A stretch of DNA of 64,000 nucleotides from Bidens hawaiensis (GCA_021521415.1 JAIQDT010003843.1:62001-126000), one strand, 5' to 3'; positions 30,523 to 44,300 are shown, counted from the first letter of the stretch. Made by a program: numbers and translations. Notes: a model not told the origin generated them from the sequence alone.

Positions 30523-33500
30523 TGTCACACCCCGTTAAGCGATTTGCGGAAGCATAAAACGGAAATGTTACAAACACCTCTGGTATCAACCACATTGTTT
30601 ATAAAGAACAATACAAACTAGTTTACAATATTTTACATTGGTCTAACTTTGTTTTATAACTGTGATACAAACTAAATCCAGCCCGTTAAGCGGCTTTACT
30701 TCCTATTAGCATACTTGCATCAATTCCCCCAGCATTGATCGCAACTCAAACATGTAGCACATTGACTTTCTAATCCAATCAAGTACTTGAAAAACATGTT
30801 AAAACGGGTCAACTACAAATAGTTGGTGAGTTTCACGAGTTTCAAGAAATCAGTTATGCGTACAACAATCACAGTTTGTAAATACGCAAGTATGTATGTA
30901 TGTATGTATGTTCATAAGTACGTTTGTTTGTATGTTTATGATGTAATTATGCTAAGCTACAGTGAAGCCTTGACTGTCTGTGTTGCGTGCATCCATTTCC
31001 CACGCTCAATCAACCACTGTGGCTCCCCTTCCGCACACAACATGCCCCGATAGCTATGTCTAACACTACATAGCCTGTTTGTATAAGTATGGTCATGTGC
31101 AAACGGCGCTATGTGACACGGCAACCAGGCCGATTCCGTTTGGGTTTGTCAAACCAATAGTACTATTCACAAGCCACCGGCTCGAAGTTAATCACTGTGT
31201 TCGTGGGGACTTTCGTGTGTTAGCACTTAGATAATTCCCATCATCAAACAATTCAAAGTATATAGATATGTATCAACATGTTTTTCACCCCAAAAGTTCG
31301 TAAAAACAGTTTGAAGTGGGGTCATGAAACTCACGGTTTTGTAGGCACTCAGTGCGAGGTCAGCTCGGGATTCGTTGCCATTGCTATCACTTAGTCCCTA
31401 TACTCAATATTATAATAATATTAATATTTTAATATTATTATAATTTCAATACTAAACTGAGCTGTGTATCTAATCTGGGTATAGCTGTTACGCCCAAAAA
31501 GTGTCAATAGGATTAGGTTGTGATGTTATTCAATGTCTAATACTTAAATCAAACTTGGCTCAGTTTCCCCGCTTTCCTAACTGGGCCAAGTTGTTCGTTT
31601 ATGCGTTCAGAAAACAATTATGGGGAAGTAAGCTTGGGTAAATGTGTTGGTCGATAAAATGATTAAGTTATAAAGAAAGATCACACAAGAAAGATCACAC
31701 ATTGGGGTTCCAGATTCGCTACGGGGCCCGTTTCTGTTTATTCGGTTTGATTTGAGGAGAGACGCGCACAATCTATCCAAATTGTCCAGGTTTCTCCTAA
31801 AAAGGTTCGTTTTTACTTAATTCATCCAAAAATATGATTTTTTTTATCATTCTTGGTGTTCTGATATTCCTACAGGTTCGTTAATCACGAACTTGCCGAT
31901 TTTTATTAGAATTGAGTTTGTTTAATCTTCAAATTAGCATAATTAATTAACCGTTAATCATTAAATTATGAAAATTTATCCACTCATCAATTAAAATATG
32001 TATATTTTTATAAAAATATTTCTAGAATTATTTACTGGTTTATTAATTTATAAAAATTCATTTTACCTGCTATATTTAGCCTGAAAGTCGTCCGTTTATC
32101 CCAAATGATTTCCAAAAATTCCAAAAAAATTCCTAGATGCTAAAATTATATCCCAAAATCATCTGTATCAATTCCAGAATGTAACAACGTTGTTCAATAT
32201 TCTTTTTGGGCCAAATTCGGCTATAAAAACTCATACGAACGCATATACACAAAATACACTTAGACTTTTCCAAATGTTCCCAGATTTCATATGTGATCAA
32301 AATATACCAAATCTGAGTTCCCCACAAAATTTCATAAATTTTGAAGCATTTTACCTATTTTTCTCAAATAAACGCCCCAATTCGGTAATAAATTCGCCAA
32401 ATATTCTTGGATGATAGAAAAATTACCAAATTTGAAAAGGGACCAAATCATATTGCCCCTGATGTCCCTGCAAAGTTTTATGACCTAAAAATATGCACAT
32501 AACAACATTAACCCTAACAGCCTATAATCGAGCCTTTCGGCATTACCTATGCGGTTTTCGCCCATTTTCGCTTTCTTAATCGAATTTATGGGTTCTTGTG
32601 CTTCTACATAAGTTAGGTACTGGTCCTATATCACAAACCAAGCAAGTTTCATCAATTTGGCAGCCCCTTAACTTAGGGTTTCGGCTAGGGTATAAAACCA
32701 AACTTTTGAACCGTAAAAACACCGTTTAAACCCTCTAATCCGTGTTTATGGCAAAAAAAAACTTATCAAACCATGTGTATGATCAAAACGTGTTTTTGGA
32801 CAATTTTTAGGGTTTTTGCATGGTTAGAAGTGATTTTTGATAATCAAACTATGTTTATATGTAATTTAACATGATTAAACAAGTTGGAATTTGATCAAAA
32901 TGGTGATTATACCTTAGGGTTTGGCTAGGAACTGGATGAGCTGAGCTAAAGAAGCTTCAAAATGCGATATCTTTGTGAGGTAGCCTAAAGAATAAGTAAA
33001 GGTTGTTAATATATATAAAAAATGTGTTTGGTCCATTTTGGCGGCTGGTGCTTATTGGGCTCCCTTTGGGCCCAATTTTGGTCCATTAATCTCGTTTTGC
33101 ATGCCCGAACGTGAAATTTCGAGACCAAGTTTATTTCGGGTTCGGTTTTTTTGGGGCGAAAAATATATCGGGTACGACAAACAGTGCGAAAACGAGTGTT
33201 TTTCGGCTATTTTTGTATAAATTTATAAAAACATAGTATACGTTTGTAAAATTCGAAAATATTTTCACGGATTGCTTAAAACATTTCAAATAAGTGTTTG
33301 GTAAGTCTTTTTCGGCTTAACGGATGATACAATGCTTGGTTTGTAACTATCTTTCGCGTTTAAATCTTTAGCGGGTAGTTAAACGAGCCTGCTTTCGTTT
33401 AACTGGTTTGCTATCGTTCTAAGGCCATAATACTAATATGCTAGCTTTTATTAAACGTATATCACTTATAGATGTCCCCCCAGGATATCCGGGTCATGCA

Positions 33501-33568
33501 ATAAGCGGTTAAACGCTTATTCGATTTGTGAAAACTGAGGTGTATCCGGTTTTGTCACGAATGTCACA
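30523..33568 (-). repeat. Element F 3' LTR (3046 bp)
   Basis: On the plus strand it begins TGTCACACCCCGTTAAGCG and ends TTGTCACGAATGTCACA. It contains (GTAT)n near 30890-30911, the CAACTA...TAGTTG hairpin (30810-30825), a donor-like GTGAGTTT on the minus strand at 31334, and a 16-bp-stem AT palindrome at 31409-31444. Open frames inside it are chance. Confidence 0.9.
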
Positions 33569-33590
33569 TTCCCCCCCCCCCCCCGTGAAG
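33569..33590 (-). other. Polypurine tract of element F, expanded homopolymer
   Basis: On the minus strand about fourteen G precede the 3' LTR start TGTGACATT, after a TTTCGGGAACGAAATTTC stretch that matches the end of the pol region of element C (52103-52136). The same place in C has only GGGG. Confidence 0.65.
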
Positions 33591-33599
33591 AAATTTCGT

Positions 33600-35459
33600 T
33601 CCCGAAATTCACTATGCCAATTATACGTTCTTAGGGACAATCAGGAGTATTGTTTTCGTTTTCAAATATATTTGTTTCCCCGTTGTGGATTTTACCGAAC
33701 TTTGATCCTTGAAATTTTTATTGAGTCGTAACTGTTTGATTTTCCCGTCCATTATTTATACATGTTATTCACCAAATTCAGTTATGTGAAAGTTTTCAAG
33801 TGGTATTATCTCTGCCTCATCAATAAGGCACTTGTTTGTTTATGTATATAAGAAATTTGTTAGTAGAATTAAAATTGGGAATGAACTCAATTGTAGAGAT
33901 AGTTTATTCAATATGCTACGGGTTTAATTCTTGAGGCAACCTTGTATAGTTCTATGTATTTTGCTGTCAACTTATCAGTTTCCTCAAATCGAATAGCACT
34001 TTTCAAAGGTCAACAATTTAGTACGTACCTCGGTATAGTTCTTTTATTAGACTTATGCGGATTTTCAGTTTGTTTGAATTCTACAAGGTTTATCTGTGAT
34101 TTCCGGAATCGAATTGGATTTTACATTTGAGCGTTGCTAACTTATAGCCTTTTACGATAACGATTTATATTCTTGCTCGTATCGTACCTGTTATAGCGTC
34201 GCTCGTATAATATTATGGTAACTATTAGTATATGAGGATTAGACCAGTGAGAATGCTGGTCTTAATTTCTTCCAAGATTTAATATACAGTTGCAATGTAA
34301 TTCTCCCAATGTGTGTATAGTTCGCCCAGATCGATCGTTTAATTGGGAATGATAGATTGTGCTCAAATCGATTCGGTTTCTTAAGTTTTGCCAAAAATAG
34401 GAGGCGAAATGACTATTTCAGTTTGAAGTAGTTGAGATATGATTTTGTTGACATAATTAATGGTAGGCGTGCCTTTCAGTTGCGTAGTTTTTATGGTTCG
34501 GGAGAGAGGATGCAAATTAAGTTAGTAGGTCAACTAGTACCCGGACTATACTGCGCTCTAGGGATGATTTATGAACGGGTGTTACAAGGCTCATAGTAAT
34601 ATGTTCCCACTTCTACTGGGTGTTTTCGGTTGTTATAACATTACTGAGGGTTCTTGATACTCTGTTTTAATTTTAAACTGAATCAGGCATTTTTCGACAT
34701 GTGTAGTTACACCTTTCTTCATACCAGGCCACTAGTAACATTCATTTAAATCTTAGTATTCCTTATCGGTTTTTGAATGATTGAAATCGTGTCTCGTAAG
34801 TTACCAAGATTTGAGTTCTAGACTCGGTTTGTTTGAGGTATAAAATTTCATCGGTTTTCCTTATCAAGTTCTTTTCATCCCCGTACAAAATTTTGTTTTC
34901 TAAATGTTATGCTCTTAGGGTTTTCTTTTGGGGCGATATGAGTTTGCCCGATAATGTTTGCCTAACCAATCGTTTCAATTACCCGTACTTTCCAATGTTT
35001 AACTTTAACCCTTCATCTTGTGGCATCGGTTTTTCTCAATTATAATTGTTCCACAACTCTACTCGTCTTCCTTATCACATATTCAGTTTTGTCAGTTCAT
35101 TGCAGATTATAAACTTCTGCGATTCCTGTAATTTGTGCGTTTGATGGCATAATAGTAGCATGCCCCTACATTAGATGAAAACATAATCGCCCCATACTTC
35201 GGTTTAAGGATAGTATAATTTTCTCATGCGTTTTTTATTGTCGGGAAGCATATGCTATAACCTTGTTTCTATACGTTAGTACGCATTCCAAATCTTTTCG
35301 GGATGTATCACGATAGAGTACAAGATCATCAGTTCCTTCTGGGAGACTTCATATAAGAGTTTGATAAATTTCTGTCTCATCAATTAAGAAGCCATTTCTT
35401 GTTCTTCCCCCAGTCATAAACTCAGTTCTTTTCAGGTTAGGAGGGTTAAAAGTTGGGCT
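33600..35459 (-). pseudogene. Element F RNase H, integrase and chromodomain remnants
   Basis: Only traces are readable. Near 33620-33760 on the minus strand the order K..HNGE......ENE resembles the chromodomain tail seen in element C. The remaining stretch is where RNase H and integrase belong by position, but I could not recover catalytic motifs. Plus-strand ORFs here are not genes. Confidence 0.4.
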
Positions 35460-35849
35460 ATATTGGATTATCAGTAAGGTGTCGGTAATACCCAACTAAT
35501 TCCAAAATCTGACAAATTTTCTCTTGGTGACTCTGGTGTTTACCAGTTTTGCTCAGATGTATGTGAATTCCATGTCAATTAATAACGTGTTCTAAGAATC
35601 GTACTCCTTGTACCCAAAATTTACACTTGGACATCTTGATATATCATTCCTCCTGCCTCAACATCTCCAAGATTGTTCGTAAATGTTGCTCGTGTCCCTT
35701 CTTAATTTTTCAATATATCAGGAGGTCATCACTAACATTATAATAAAGTTGTCAAGGTACGATTTACTAACTCGGTTCGTGAGATTCATGAAAACTACAG
35801 ATGTATAAATCTGTCCGAAGGTAAAACTAAAGGTTCATAGTGATCATAC
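35460..35849 (-). pseudogene. Element F reverse transcriptase, C-terminal part
   Basis: Minus-strand frames give pieces of the RT palm and thumb in order: a YDHYEPLVLP segment, DKF/IIV, a decayed YxDD region, HEQHLRTILEML-like, CKFWV/YKEYDS-like and GHVIN, then HIHLSKTG and a LVGYYR-like segment. Stops interrupt nearly every motif. It was continuous with 37328-37620 before solo LTR G inserted. Confidence 0.6.
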
Positions 35850-37327
35850 TGTGACACCTCGCTCTTCCATGTTAACACTGTCAAACCAACTCCGTTATAT
35901 TACACGTCACGCATAACATTTACATGAGTCAGTAACGAGCCACACGCAAGAGTCGGTCCGTACGCGTTAGTGATAAATGTCATCCCCGTAAACGAATACA
36001 CGTACGCGTTGCCTTTGAGTTTTGCATAGTTAATAAAATCAGTTTGTACATGCTAAAATCTGTCTCGTGAACTGAATGATCATAAGTTAAGTGGTAAGAT
36101 GAATACTTGGTTGCTTTACCATGATATAATGTGTGGATACATGTTAGGACTTTTTGGTATATTTGACATTACTCATTATCACCAACGAGTCGTCGGGACA
36201 AGTTGTGTTTGTGTGTGGGTCCATATGTGAGTTTTAGAGTCATGTGTTATTGAACACACTCTCATAGCTTAAACACTTGTACTAGGTAACAGTTAACGAG
36301 TCAAGTGCATACATTTGGTTTGAGAAAAGTCCATTACACATCACCAGGTGAGTTCATGCTTTTTCCAACTTCTTTTCTGGATTGAAAACACAACTATTTT
36401 CATATACTAGTTTTCTGGATTGAAAACAAAACTATTTTCGTATACTTGTTTTCTGGATTGAAAACAACAAAACATTTTCCTTGTTTTCTGGATTGAAAAC
36501 ACAAAACATTTGCCTATACTTGTTTTCTGGATTGAAAACACGGACATACTGGTTTTCTGGAGGAAAACGCAGCGACTTACTTTGGATTTATATAGTTTCT
36601 TATATATCACAAGTGTATACTAGATGCCCTCATATCACTTAAAGTCCTTACATACCTTGAACCGTTAGGATGGGATCGCGGGGAAATTTAAGTAGTACTA
36701 CTGGGTTTGACAAACCCCACCTGCTATAACTCGACTGGAGGTCGGACGGGTGTAAATTGTCCTAACATACATCGCCAGTGTTTTGTAATAGACCTGGTAA
36801 GAAGACATACAGACAGTCAGCTTCGGTTCAAACGTCTAGTAGCTTGTAAATGGGTTAGCTACCCTGGTATATTTGAAAAGTGCTAAATCTACATATACAA
36901 CTGATGCTACGTATACTATCTATACTATATATATTACTTTTTACTACAACTTATGAACCCACCAACCTCGTGTTGACCTTTGAGTATTTATACTTGCCCA
37001 GGTTGCTAGGTGTGCTAAGGAGCGGGTTGCATTGCATATCTCAGGAGTCACACTCGTCGCATGAACTTTTATTTCACATTGTTTATACATGATGGGTTGC
37101 GCGTGTTCAAACACATGGTTTATTGTTTATCTTAAAACACTTACTTTAACGCTTCCGCAACACTTTTAAATTGTCAGTTTGGATTTTGTTTTCTCAAGTT
37201 TGAATGAGACTTAAATAAATGTTATGAATACTTTAATTTGGTTGTTTGGTATAACGAATGAGCTAGATCCTGGTATGTCACACGCCTCGCGGTATAACTC
37301 CGTTAGTCGAAATTTGGGGGTGTGACA
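35850..37327 (+). repeat. Solo LTR G (1478 bp) inside element F
   Basis: It starts TGTGACACCTCGC and ends GGGGGTGTGACA, with a perfect CATAC duplication (35845-35849, 37328-37332). It is in the opposite orientation to F and interrupts its RT. It has the donor-like CAG/GTGAGTTC at 36348, the CAAC-CTCGT-GTTG hairpin at 36963-36975 and an acceptor-like CCCAG ending at 37001. A minisatellite lies between. Confidence 0.9.
36369..36575. repeat. Minisatellite of TTTTCTGGATTGAAAAC units
   Basis: Six units of about 30-42 bp start TTTTCTGGATTGAAAAC (the last diverged to TTTTCTGGAGGAAAAC). Each unit core is itself a near-palindrome, GTTTTC...GAAAAC, so the array can fold into repeated hairpins. It sits 20 bp after the donor-like site of LTR G. 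Confidence 0.8.
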
Positions 37328-37620
37328 CATACCGAGCTCGAAACGCTGTTTTGGAAACATCTTTTAGTTGAATTTTAACTTGATGATAGCCAATTAGAAG
37401 ATCAATTTTCGAAAAGTAATTCGCTCCCCAGAGTTGATTGATCAAAGCATCGAATTATGAGAGGGGATGTTAGTTTTTTATAGCAACTTTGTGTATTTCC
37501 CAGTAATCAACGCACCTCCTAAAGCTTCCATCATTCTTCTTTACAAACAACACTGGTGCTCCCGAATGAGGATAGCTAGATCATGTGAAATCTTTATCTA
37601 ATAACTCTTGTAGCTAGCTA
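37328..37620 (-). pseudogene. Element F reverse transcriptase, N-terminal part
   Basis: Minus-strand reading gives [21 protein letters not shown], then IKN, FSKIDLLIGYHQVKI and KTAFRARY. These are canonical RT finger and palm motifs, with the SxDxRxGYHQ box altered to IDLLIGYHQ. At least two stops are in frame. The next codons follow after solo LTR G. Confidence 0.75.
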
Positions 37621-37879
37621 AATAATTCTTACATTTCGGAGAGTGTCAGACGATAAAGTGTCCTGGGTAATAGGAATTGCTCCTAGGATTGGGTCAGTTC
37701 GGAGTTTAATTTGTCGGATAGTGGGATTTCGGTTAGTTCATCAGTAAGGATATTGAAGTATTCAAGTATTACGGGGATATTCCCTATATGTTTCATTCAG
37801 GTTTTTCATGGTTATATTCTCCAGAAATGCTATACACCCTTGGCATACGAGCCTTAAGATAAGACACGAGAGGCGATAT

Positions 37880-38285
37880 TGTACCAAACTTCTCTCCTTG
37901 TACCATAATCGCTTCATTATCCAAGAGAGGAATTTTAACTAATTAGTCATTACACACGAGTCTCGCCTTGTATTTAACTAACCAGTCCAAACTGAGAATT
38001 ACATCAATGTTTCCTAACTATACCGGGAGTAGGTCAATAAAAATGGTTGGTTGTTTAGGATAATAGGATGGTTATGGAGTATCTGGTTAACAGTTAAAGG
38101 TTTATCGTTAGCGAATTTTATAGCATAAGGGTCTACTAGTTCACTAACCGATACATTTCTCGGAAATAAGAAGTTAGTGGGAGTAAGACCTCTATCGGCA
38201 CCTATATCAATTTAATTTGAAGCATATTAATTAGGTATTACAGATGTTCCTTCACCACATTTAAGTCTTATCATGTTTTATCGGT
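37880..38285 (-). pseudogene. Element F aspartic protease
   Basis: On the minus strand an IDIGADRG segment (near 38195-38220) replaces the expected DTGADRS active site, followed by FANDK..., and then IDVILSLDWLVKYKA near 37965-38010, the usual C-terminal protease motif. Stops and the altered active site make it inactive. Confidence 0.65.
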
Positions 38286-40308
38286 TCCGATCACTATTCG
38301 CGGCCTCTAGCCGAGTTAGAGGTCGATGTTCATTCTTGGTTTAATTTGGGACATTTCTTTTTGAAGCGTTTCATACTTCCATACTCGTAGTAAACATGAG
38401 GGTTTGTCATAGTTTGTGATCGAGTTAGTTGTGTTTGGGATAACTGTAAGTGGTGAGGTTAGATTGGTCGGTTTGTAGTGTTCATAATGGTTTCACGGCT
38501 ACAGGCATAGCATCCAATCTTCCCGCTTTTATGACATACCTTTATTCGCCATTTTCTTATATGATAATAATTACCTAACCACACTTTTGGCAAAGGTTTA
38601 TTGTATACGTTTCATTCTGAACTAAAGTTGATCGCCGTATTATTTTAAGTTGTAGGGCGCTCATGTTTAATTAGTTGTAGCTCTTGTACCCTTGTTCCAC
38701 GATTGATTTGTTTTGTATTAGATGACTACCCAGTATTCTCAAAAGTTAAGTGGCTGACTGGATTAGCTAAGGTCTCTATTTCCGGACTACTAACCATAGT
38801 ATTAGTCGAACCAGATCGTTAGAACGGTTTGTGTATTCCAGTTGACCCGCCCCTTTCGTTTTGGATTTTTTTTTCGGGTTCATGTTCTAAGTTCTAAATT
38901 TCATTCTTCTGACAAAATATTTCAATATAAGGGTTTTAAGTCTTGCCCAGGTCATACGGTTGGTTGCCTCTTGTTCCCGAATTTGTACAGTCGTTATCTA
39001 TCACATATGTGATGATCAATTTCTGGTATTGATAACAGATTTTATCACTTCGATTCCTTTTATCAACCCATTTGCTCTTTTAGTACAACTAAAATTTACA
39101 TGTTTGCACGACATAAGTCATTTAAATGAGTATTCCCGTCGTGAAGGATCACGGTTGTTACGACTAGTATTCATGTTTGGTAAAAGATTTTTGTTGCCAA
39201 TGGCATCTAGTGGGGAAACTATTGTTATTGGCAGTATCACCAGTGTTCAGTGGGAGAGTATTATTCGTGACAATGTTTATATTTATCAAGAAAATAACAT
39301 TTGTAACTGTATTAGTATTGGGCAGCGAAATAATATTCGCGACCGTATTAGTGTTTGGCATTTGATTTGTTTTCATTATCGTATTAATGCTGGCAGTGAA
39401 TCGCACAGCGATTGTCAGAGTTACCAAATGCAGTTGCCGAACAATCATTTCGGCCCCAATTGCCTCAAATCATGTGTGTGTTTTCTTCGGGGTCATCTTA
39501 TAATGATAAACGACTACACTTCACTTATTAGTAATTCCCCCTATACCCATCACGCAAGGAATTACATTAGCTAATACTCAAGTATTTTAAATAGCACATA
39601 GTATCTCACACATCGAATCCTGTATCCATATACTAAGGAGAGTACGTAGATTTAGCCTAATAAGGCCATTGTTTGCATGTATATATCGAAAGTCGTCACC
39701 CAGTGACAAGTAATTTTAACCCGGTAGAGGTCAATGTTTGTACTAGGAGATTCAGATCATCCTCCGCATGAGCATAGCATACTATCAAATGCTTACATAG
39801 AGTATCGGAATTAATACACAACAGTGTCATACTATCCTTGTCTATCCGAGCCCACATTATAATAATCATGCATAATTCATAACTTGTATAACAATCATTC
39901 CGATATAGTCCCATCATTGGGTAACTGTTTTATACTGCCTCTCCCATAAGTAAAGATTTGTTCGTTATAAGTTTAATCAAGATGTTATTGTTGGGAGGCA
40001 TTTGTATACTTCTTTTGACCTTTGGATGTTATTAAGTATAATTAGAAAATATTCTTTCACCAGGTCATTCAGTATCCGTAAGAATGCCAGGTTTAGTAAA
40101 AGTGGTAATTTACTGGTTGGGGTAAGTATGTCCCATTCTATTCCACATACGTCATCGATTCGTGATCATGGGGTTTTTCTTCTATAATAAACCGATTGGA
40201 ATAGCAAAATATAAGAGAGGTTGGAGGTTCTCGTACATAGATAATTCGCAGAGTTTGCTAGTTCAGAAGGTTCATCAGAGTCAATTGTTTTGGTGATATG
40301 TAAAGGGA

Positions 40309-40363
<55 letters not shown>

Positions 40364-41370
40364 GTAGTAGTAGTAGTAGTAGTATTCCTTTTTGAAATAT
40401 CTTTAGTACATTATATGTACTGGTAGTCACCATCTTTTACAGAATTGGGGACTCAATAAGGTAATTATTATATTTATAATTTAAGAGTTCGGGCTCATCA
40501 CTAGGCATTCTCACAGGAATATTGTTTGTTTTAAAAAAAAAAAAAACGAAAGCGAAGAGACGAATGGAAAACTGCTTAGTTTACTATTTGAAAACAAGTA
40601 TATAGAATAAGATTAGATCCAAGTTGAGAAGTGTTGTGCCCTCTGGATATGATTGTATGCAGGTCACACCTCCCACAGTTCTTTCCTGTGCCTAGAATTT
40701 ACGCTCGGTCTGTAATTCAATCATACAATATGGTTTAGTTTTGACTTGATAGAACGTCCACACATTCTCATTCACAGGCAAAATCAGTTCTTCATCCGAA
40801 ATGGGGCTACCGATTTGGACATCTTTTAGCTCAACGATTTGTCATAAAAATAATATTTTTCGATAGTATGAATCAGAGTAAGGGATATTATTACTTAAGG
40901 GCAAATAAAATATTTTATTTGTTATGGTCAAGTACCATATTAATTACGATAAAATATAATATTATTTTTAATAAAATACAGTTTTAAATTAATATTGATT
41001 ATAATCGAATATAATACTCGTAACACAGAGACTTAGTATTATCGACAGTACAGTACGTACACGTATTCGTACACCTAGTTCCAGATAAGCATGTATGTGT
41101 GTTATATAAATATACATACTCAGTATTACCTTTTATACACATATGTTGCCATTTTTACCTACCCATACGTTCCGCGACTTCTCCCCAAATTCCCTCATAC
41201 CAGCAAGTCTGTTATTATGTTCCAGACCACAATAACTCACTTGCCCTACAAGTTCATCCCGGCATCCATCAATATATAATATTAAATTATTATTTATTTT
41301 CTCAGAGTTAATCGAGCCTATGGTTATATTTTAGGGACCCTAAGGGATAACCTAATCCTTTATAACCAAT
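38286..41370 (-). pseudogene. Element F gag and leader region, decayed
   Basis: By position this holds gag and the leader. A possible zinc-knuckle trace (CHKSGKIGCYAC, minus strand, about 38490-38550) is the only motif I can read. The 204-codon plus-strand frame at 38960-39574 is antisense to the region and shows no domain. A compound microsatellite lies at 40309-40384. Confidence 0.4.
40309..40384. repeat. Compound microsatellite (ATT)n(AGT)n
   Basis: About eighteen ATT repeats run directly into about seven AGT repeats, the second motif being one base change from the first. Confidence 0.95.
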
Positions 41371-41383
41371 GGCTCTGATACCA
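41371..41383 (-). other. Primer binding site of element F
   Basis: GGCTCTGATACCA is the complement of TGGTATCAGAGCC, the initiator-Met primer site, five bases from the 5' LTR boundary at 41389. It fixes the element on the minus strand. Confidence 0.9.
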
Positions 41384-41388
41384 ACTTC

Positions 41389-44300
41389 TATCACACCCCG
41401 TTAAGCGATTTGCGAAAGTGTAAAACGGAAATGTTACAGACACCTCTGATATCAACCACATTGTTTATAAAGAACAATACAAACTAGTTTACAATATTTT
41501 ACATCGGTCTAACTTTGTTTTACAACTGTGATACAAACTAAATCCAGCCCGTTAAGCGGCTTTACTTCCTATTAGCACACTTGCATCAATTCCCCCAGCA
41601 TTGATCGCAAGTCAAACATGTAGCACATTGACTTTCTAATCCAATCAAGTACCTAAAAAGCATGTTAAAACGGGTCAACTACAAATAGTTGGTGAGTTTC
41701 ACGAGTTTCAAGAAATCAGTTATACGTACAACAATCACAGTTTGTAAATACGTAAGTATGTATGTATGTACGCTCACAAGTACGTTTGTTTGTATGTTTA
41801 TTATGTAATTATGCTAAGCTACAGTGAAGCCATGACTATCTGTGCTGCGTGCATCCATTTCCCACGCCCAATCAACCACTATGGATCCCCTTCCGCCCAC
41901 AACATGCCCCGGTAGCTATGTCTAACACTACATAGCCTGTTTGTATAAGTATGGTCATGTGCAAACGGCGTTATGTGACACGGAAACCAGGCCGATTCCG
42001 TTTGGGTTTGTCAAACCAATAGTACTATTCACAAGCCACCAGCTCGAAGTTAATCACTGTGTTCGTGGGGACTTTCGTGTGTTAGCACTTAGATAATTCC
42101 CATCATCAAACAATTCAAAGTATATAGATATGTATCAACATGTTTTTCACCCCAAAAGTTTGTAAAAACAGTTTAAAGTGGGGTCATGAAACTCACGGTT
42201 TTGTAGGCACTCAGTGCGAGGTCAGCTCGGGGTTCGTTGCCCTTGCTATCACTTAGTCCCTATACTCATATTATAATAATATTAATATTTTAATATTATT
42301 ATAATTTCAATACTAAACTGGGCTGTGTATCTAATCTGGGTATAGCTGTTACGCCCAGAAAGTGTCAATAGGCTTAGGTTGTGATGTTGTTCAATGTCTA
42401 ATACTTAAAATCAAACTTGGCTCAGTTTCCCCGCTTTCCCAGCTGGGCCAAGTTGTTTGTTTATGCGTTCAGAAAACAATTATGGGGAAGTAAGCTTGGG
42501 TAAATGTGTTGGTCGATAAAATGATTAAGTTATATAGAAAGATCACACATTGGGGTTCCGGATTCACTACAGAGCCCGTTTCTGTTTATTCAGTTTAATT
42601 TGAGGAGAGACGCGCACAATCTATCCAGATTGTCCAAGTTTCTCCTGAAAATGTTTGTTTTTACTTAATTCATCCAAAAATATGATTTTTGATCATTCTT
42701 GGTGTTTTGATATTCCCGCAGGTTTGTTAAACACGAACTTGCCGGGTTTTATCATAATCGAGTTTGTTTAATTTTCAAATTAGCATAATTAATTAACCGT
42801 TAATCATTAAATTATGAAAATTTATCCACTCATCAATTAAAATATGTATATTTTTATAAAAATATTTCTGGAACTATTTACTGGTTTATTAATTTATAAA
42901 AATTCATTTTACTTGCTATATTTAGCCTAAAAATCGTCCGTTTATCCCAAACGATTTCCAAAAATTCCACAAAAATTCCTAGATGCTCAAATTATATCTG
43001 AAAACCATCTATATCAATTCCAGAATGTAACAACCTTGTTCAATATTCTTTTCGGGCCAAATTCGGCTATAAAAACTCATATGAACGCATATGCACAAAA
43101 CACACTTAGACTTTTCCAAATATTCCCAGATTTCATATGTGATCAAAATATACTAAATCTGAGTTCCCCACAAAATTTCATAATTTTTGAAGCATTTTAA
43201 CTATTTTTCTCAAATAAACGCCCTAATTCGGTAATAAATTCGCCAAATATTATTAGATGGTCGAAAAATTACCAAATTTGAACAGGGACCAAATCATATT
43301 TCCACTAATGTCCCTGAAAAGTTTTATGACCTAAAAATATGCACATCATAATCTTAACCCAAGCAGCCCGTAATCGAGCCTTTCGACATTACCTTTGCGG
43401 GTTTCACTCATTTTCGCTTTCTTAATCGAATTTATGGGTTCTTTTGCTTCTACATAAGTTAGATACTGGTCCTATATCACAAACCAAGCAAGTTTCATCA
43501 ACATGGAAGCTCCATAACTTAGGGTTTCGGCTAGGGTATAAAACCGAACTTTTGAACCGTAAAAACGCTGTTTAAACCATCTAATCCGTGTTTATGGCCA
43601 AAAAACCTTATCAAACCAGGTTCCTAACCATGTGTATGATCAAAAAAACATTTTGGACAATTTTTAGAGTTTTATCATGGTTAGAAGTGATTTTTGATAA
43701 TCAAACTATGTTTATATGCAATTAAACATGATTAAACAAGTTGGAATTTGAACAAAATGGTTATTTTACCTTAGCGTTTGGCTAGGAACTGGATGAGCTG
43801 AGCTAAAGAAGCTTCAAAACGTGATATCTTTGTGAGGTAGCTTAAAGAATAAGTAAAGGTTGTTAATATATATAAAAAAATGTGTTTGGTCCATTTTGGC
43901 GGCTGGTGCTTATTGGGCTCCCTTTGGGCCCAATTTTGGCCCATTAATATCGTTTTGCATGTCCAAGCGTGAAATGCAGAGTCCAATTTTATTTCGGGTT
44001 CGGTTTTTTGGCGCGAAAAATATATCGGGTACGACAAACAGTGCGAAAACGAGTGTTTTTCGGCTATTTTTGTACAAATTTATAAAAACATAGTATACGT
44101 TTGTAAATTCGAAAATATTTTCACGGATTGCTTAAAACATTTCAAATAAGTGTTTGGTAAGTCTTTTTCAGCTTAACGGATGATACAATGCTTGGTTTGT
44201 AACTATCTTTCGCGTTTAAATCTATAGCGGGTAGTTAAACGAGCCTGCTTTCGTTTAACTGGTTTGCTATCGTTCTAATGCCATAATACCAATATGCTAG

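Noticed and set aside
36369..36575. CRISPR-like array (regular repeats with spacers)
   Set aside because: The units are a minisatellite with similar, not unique, spacers, inside a plant LTR.
38960..39574. A 204-codon plus-strand open frame, among the longest in the region
   Set aside because: It lies antisense to the decayed gag region of element F, has no recognisable domain and starts at a non-ATG codon. I treat it as chance.
43771..44093. Opposed frames of 77-88 codons in both LTRs of element F
   Set aside because: They lie inside the LTR, recur in the other LTR with changes, and show no domain.
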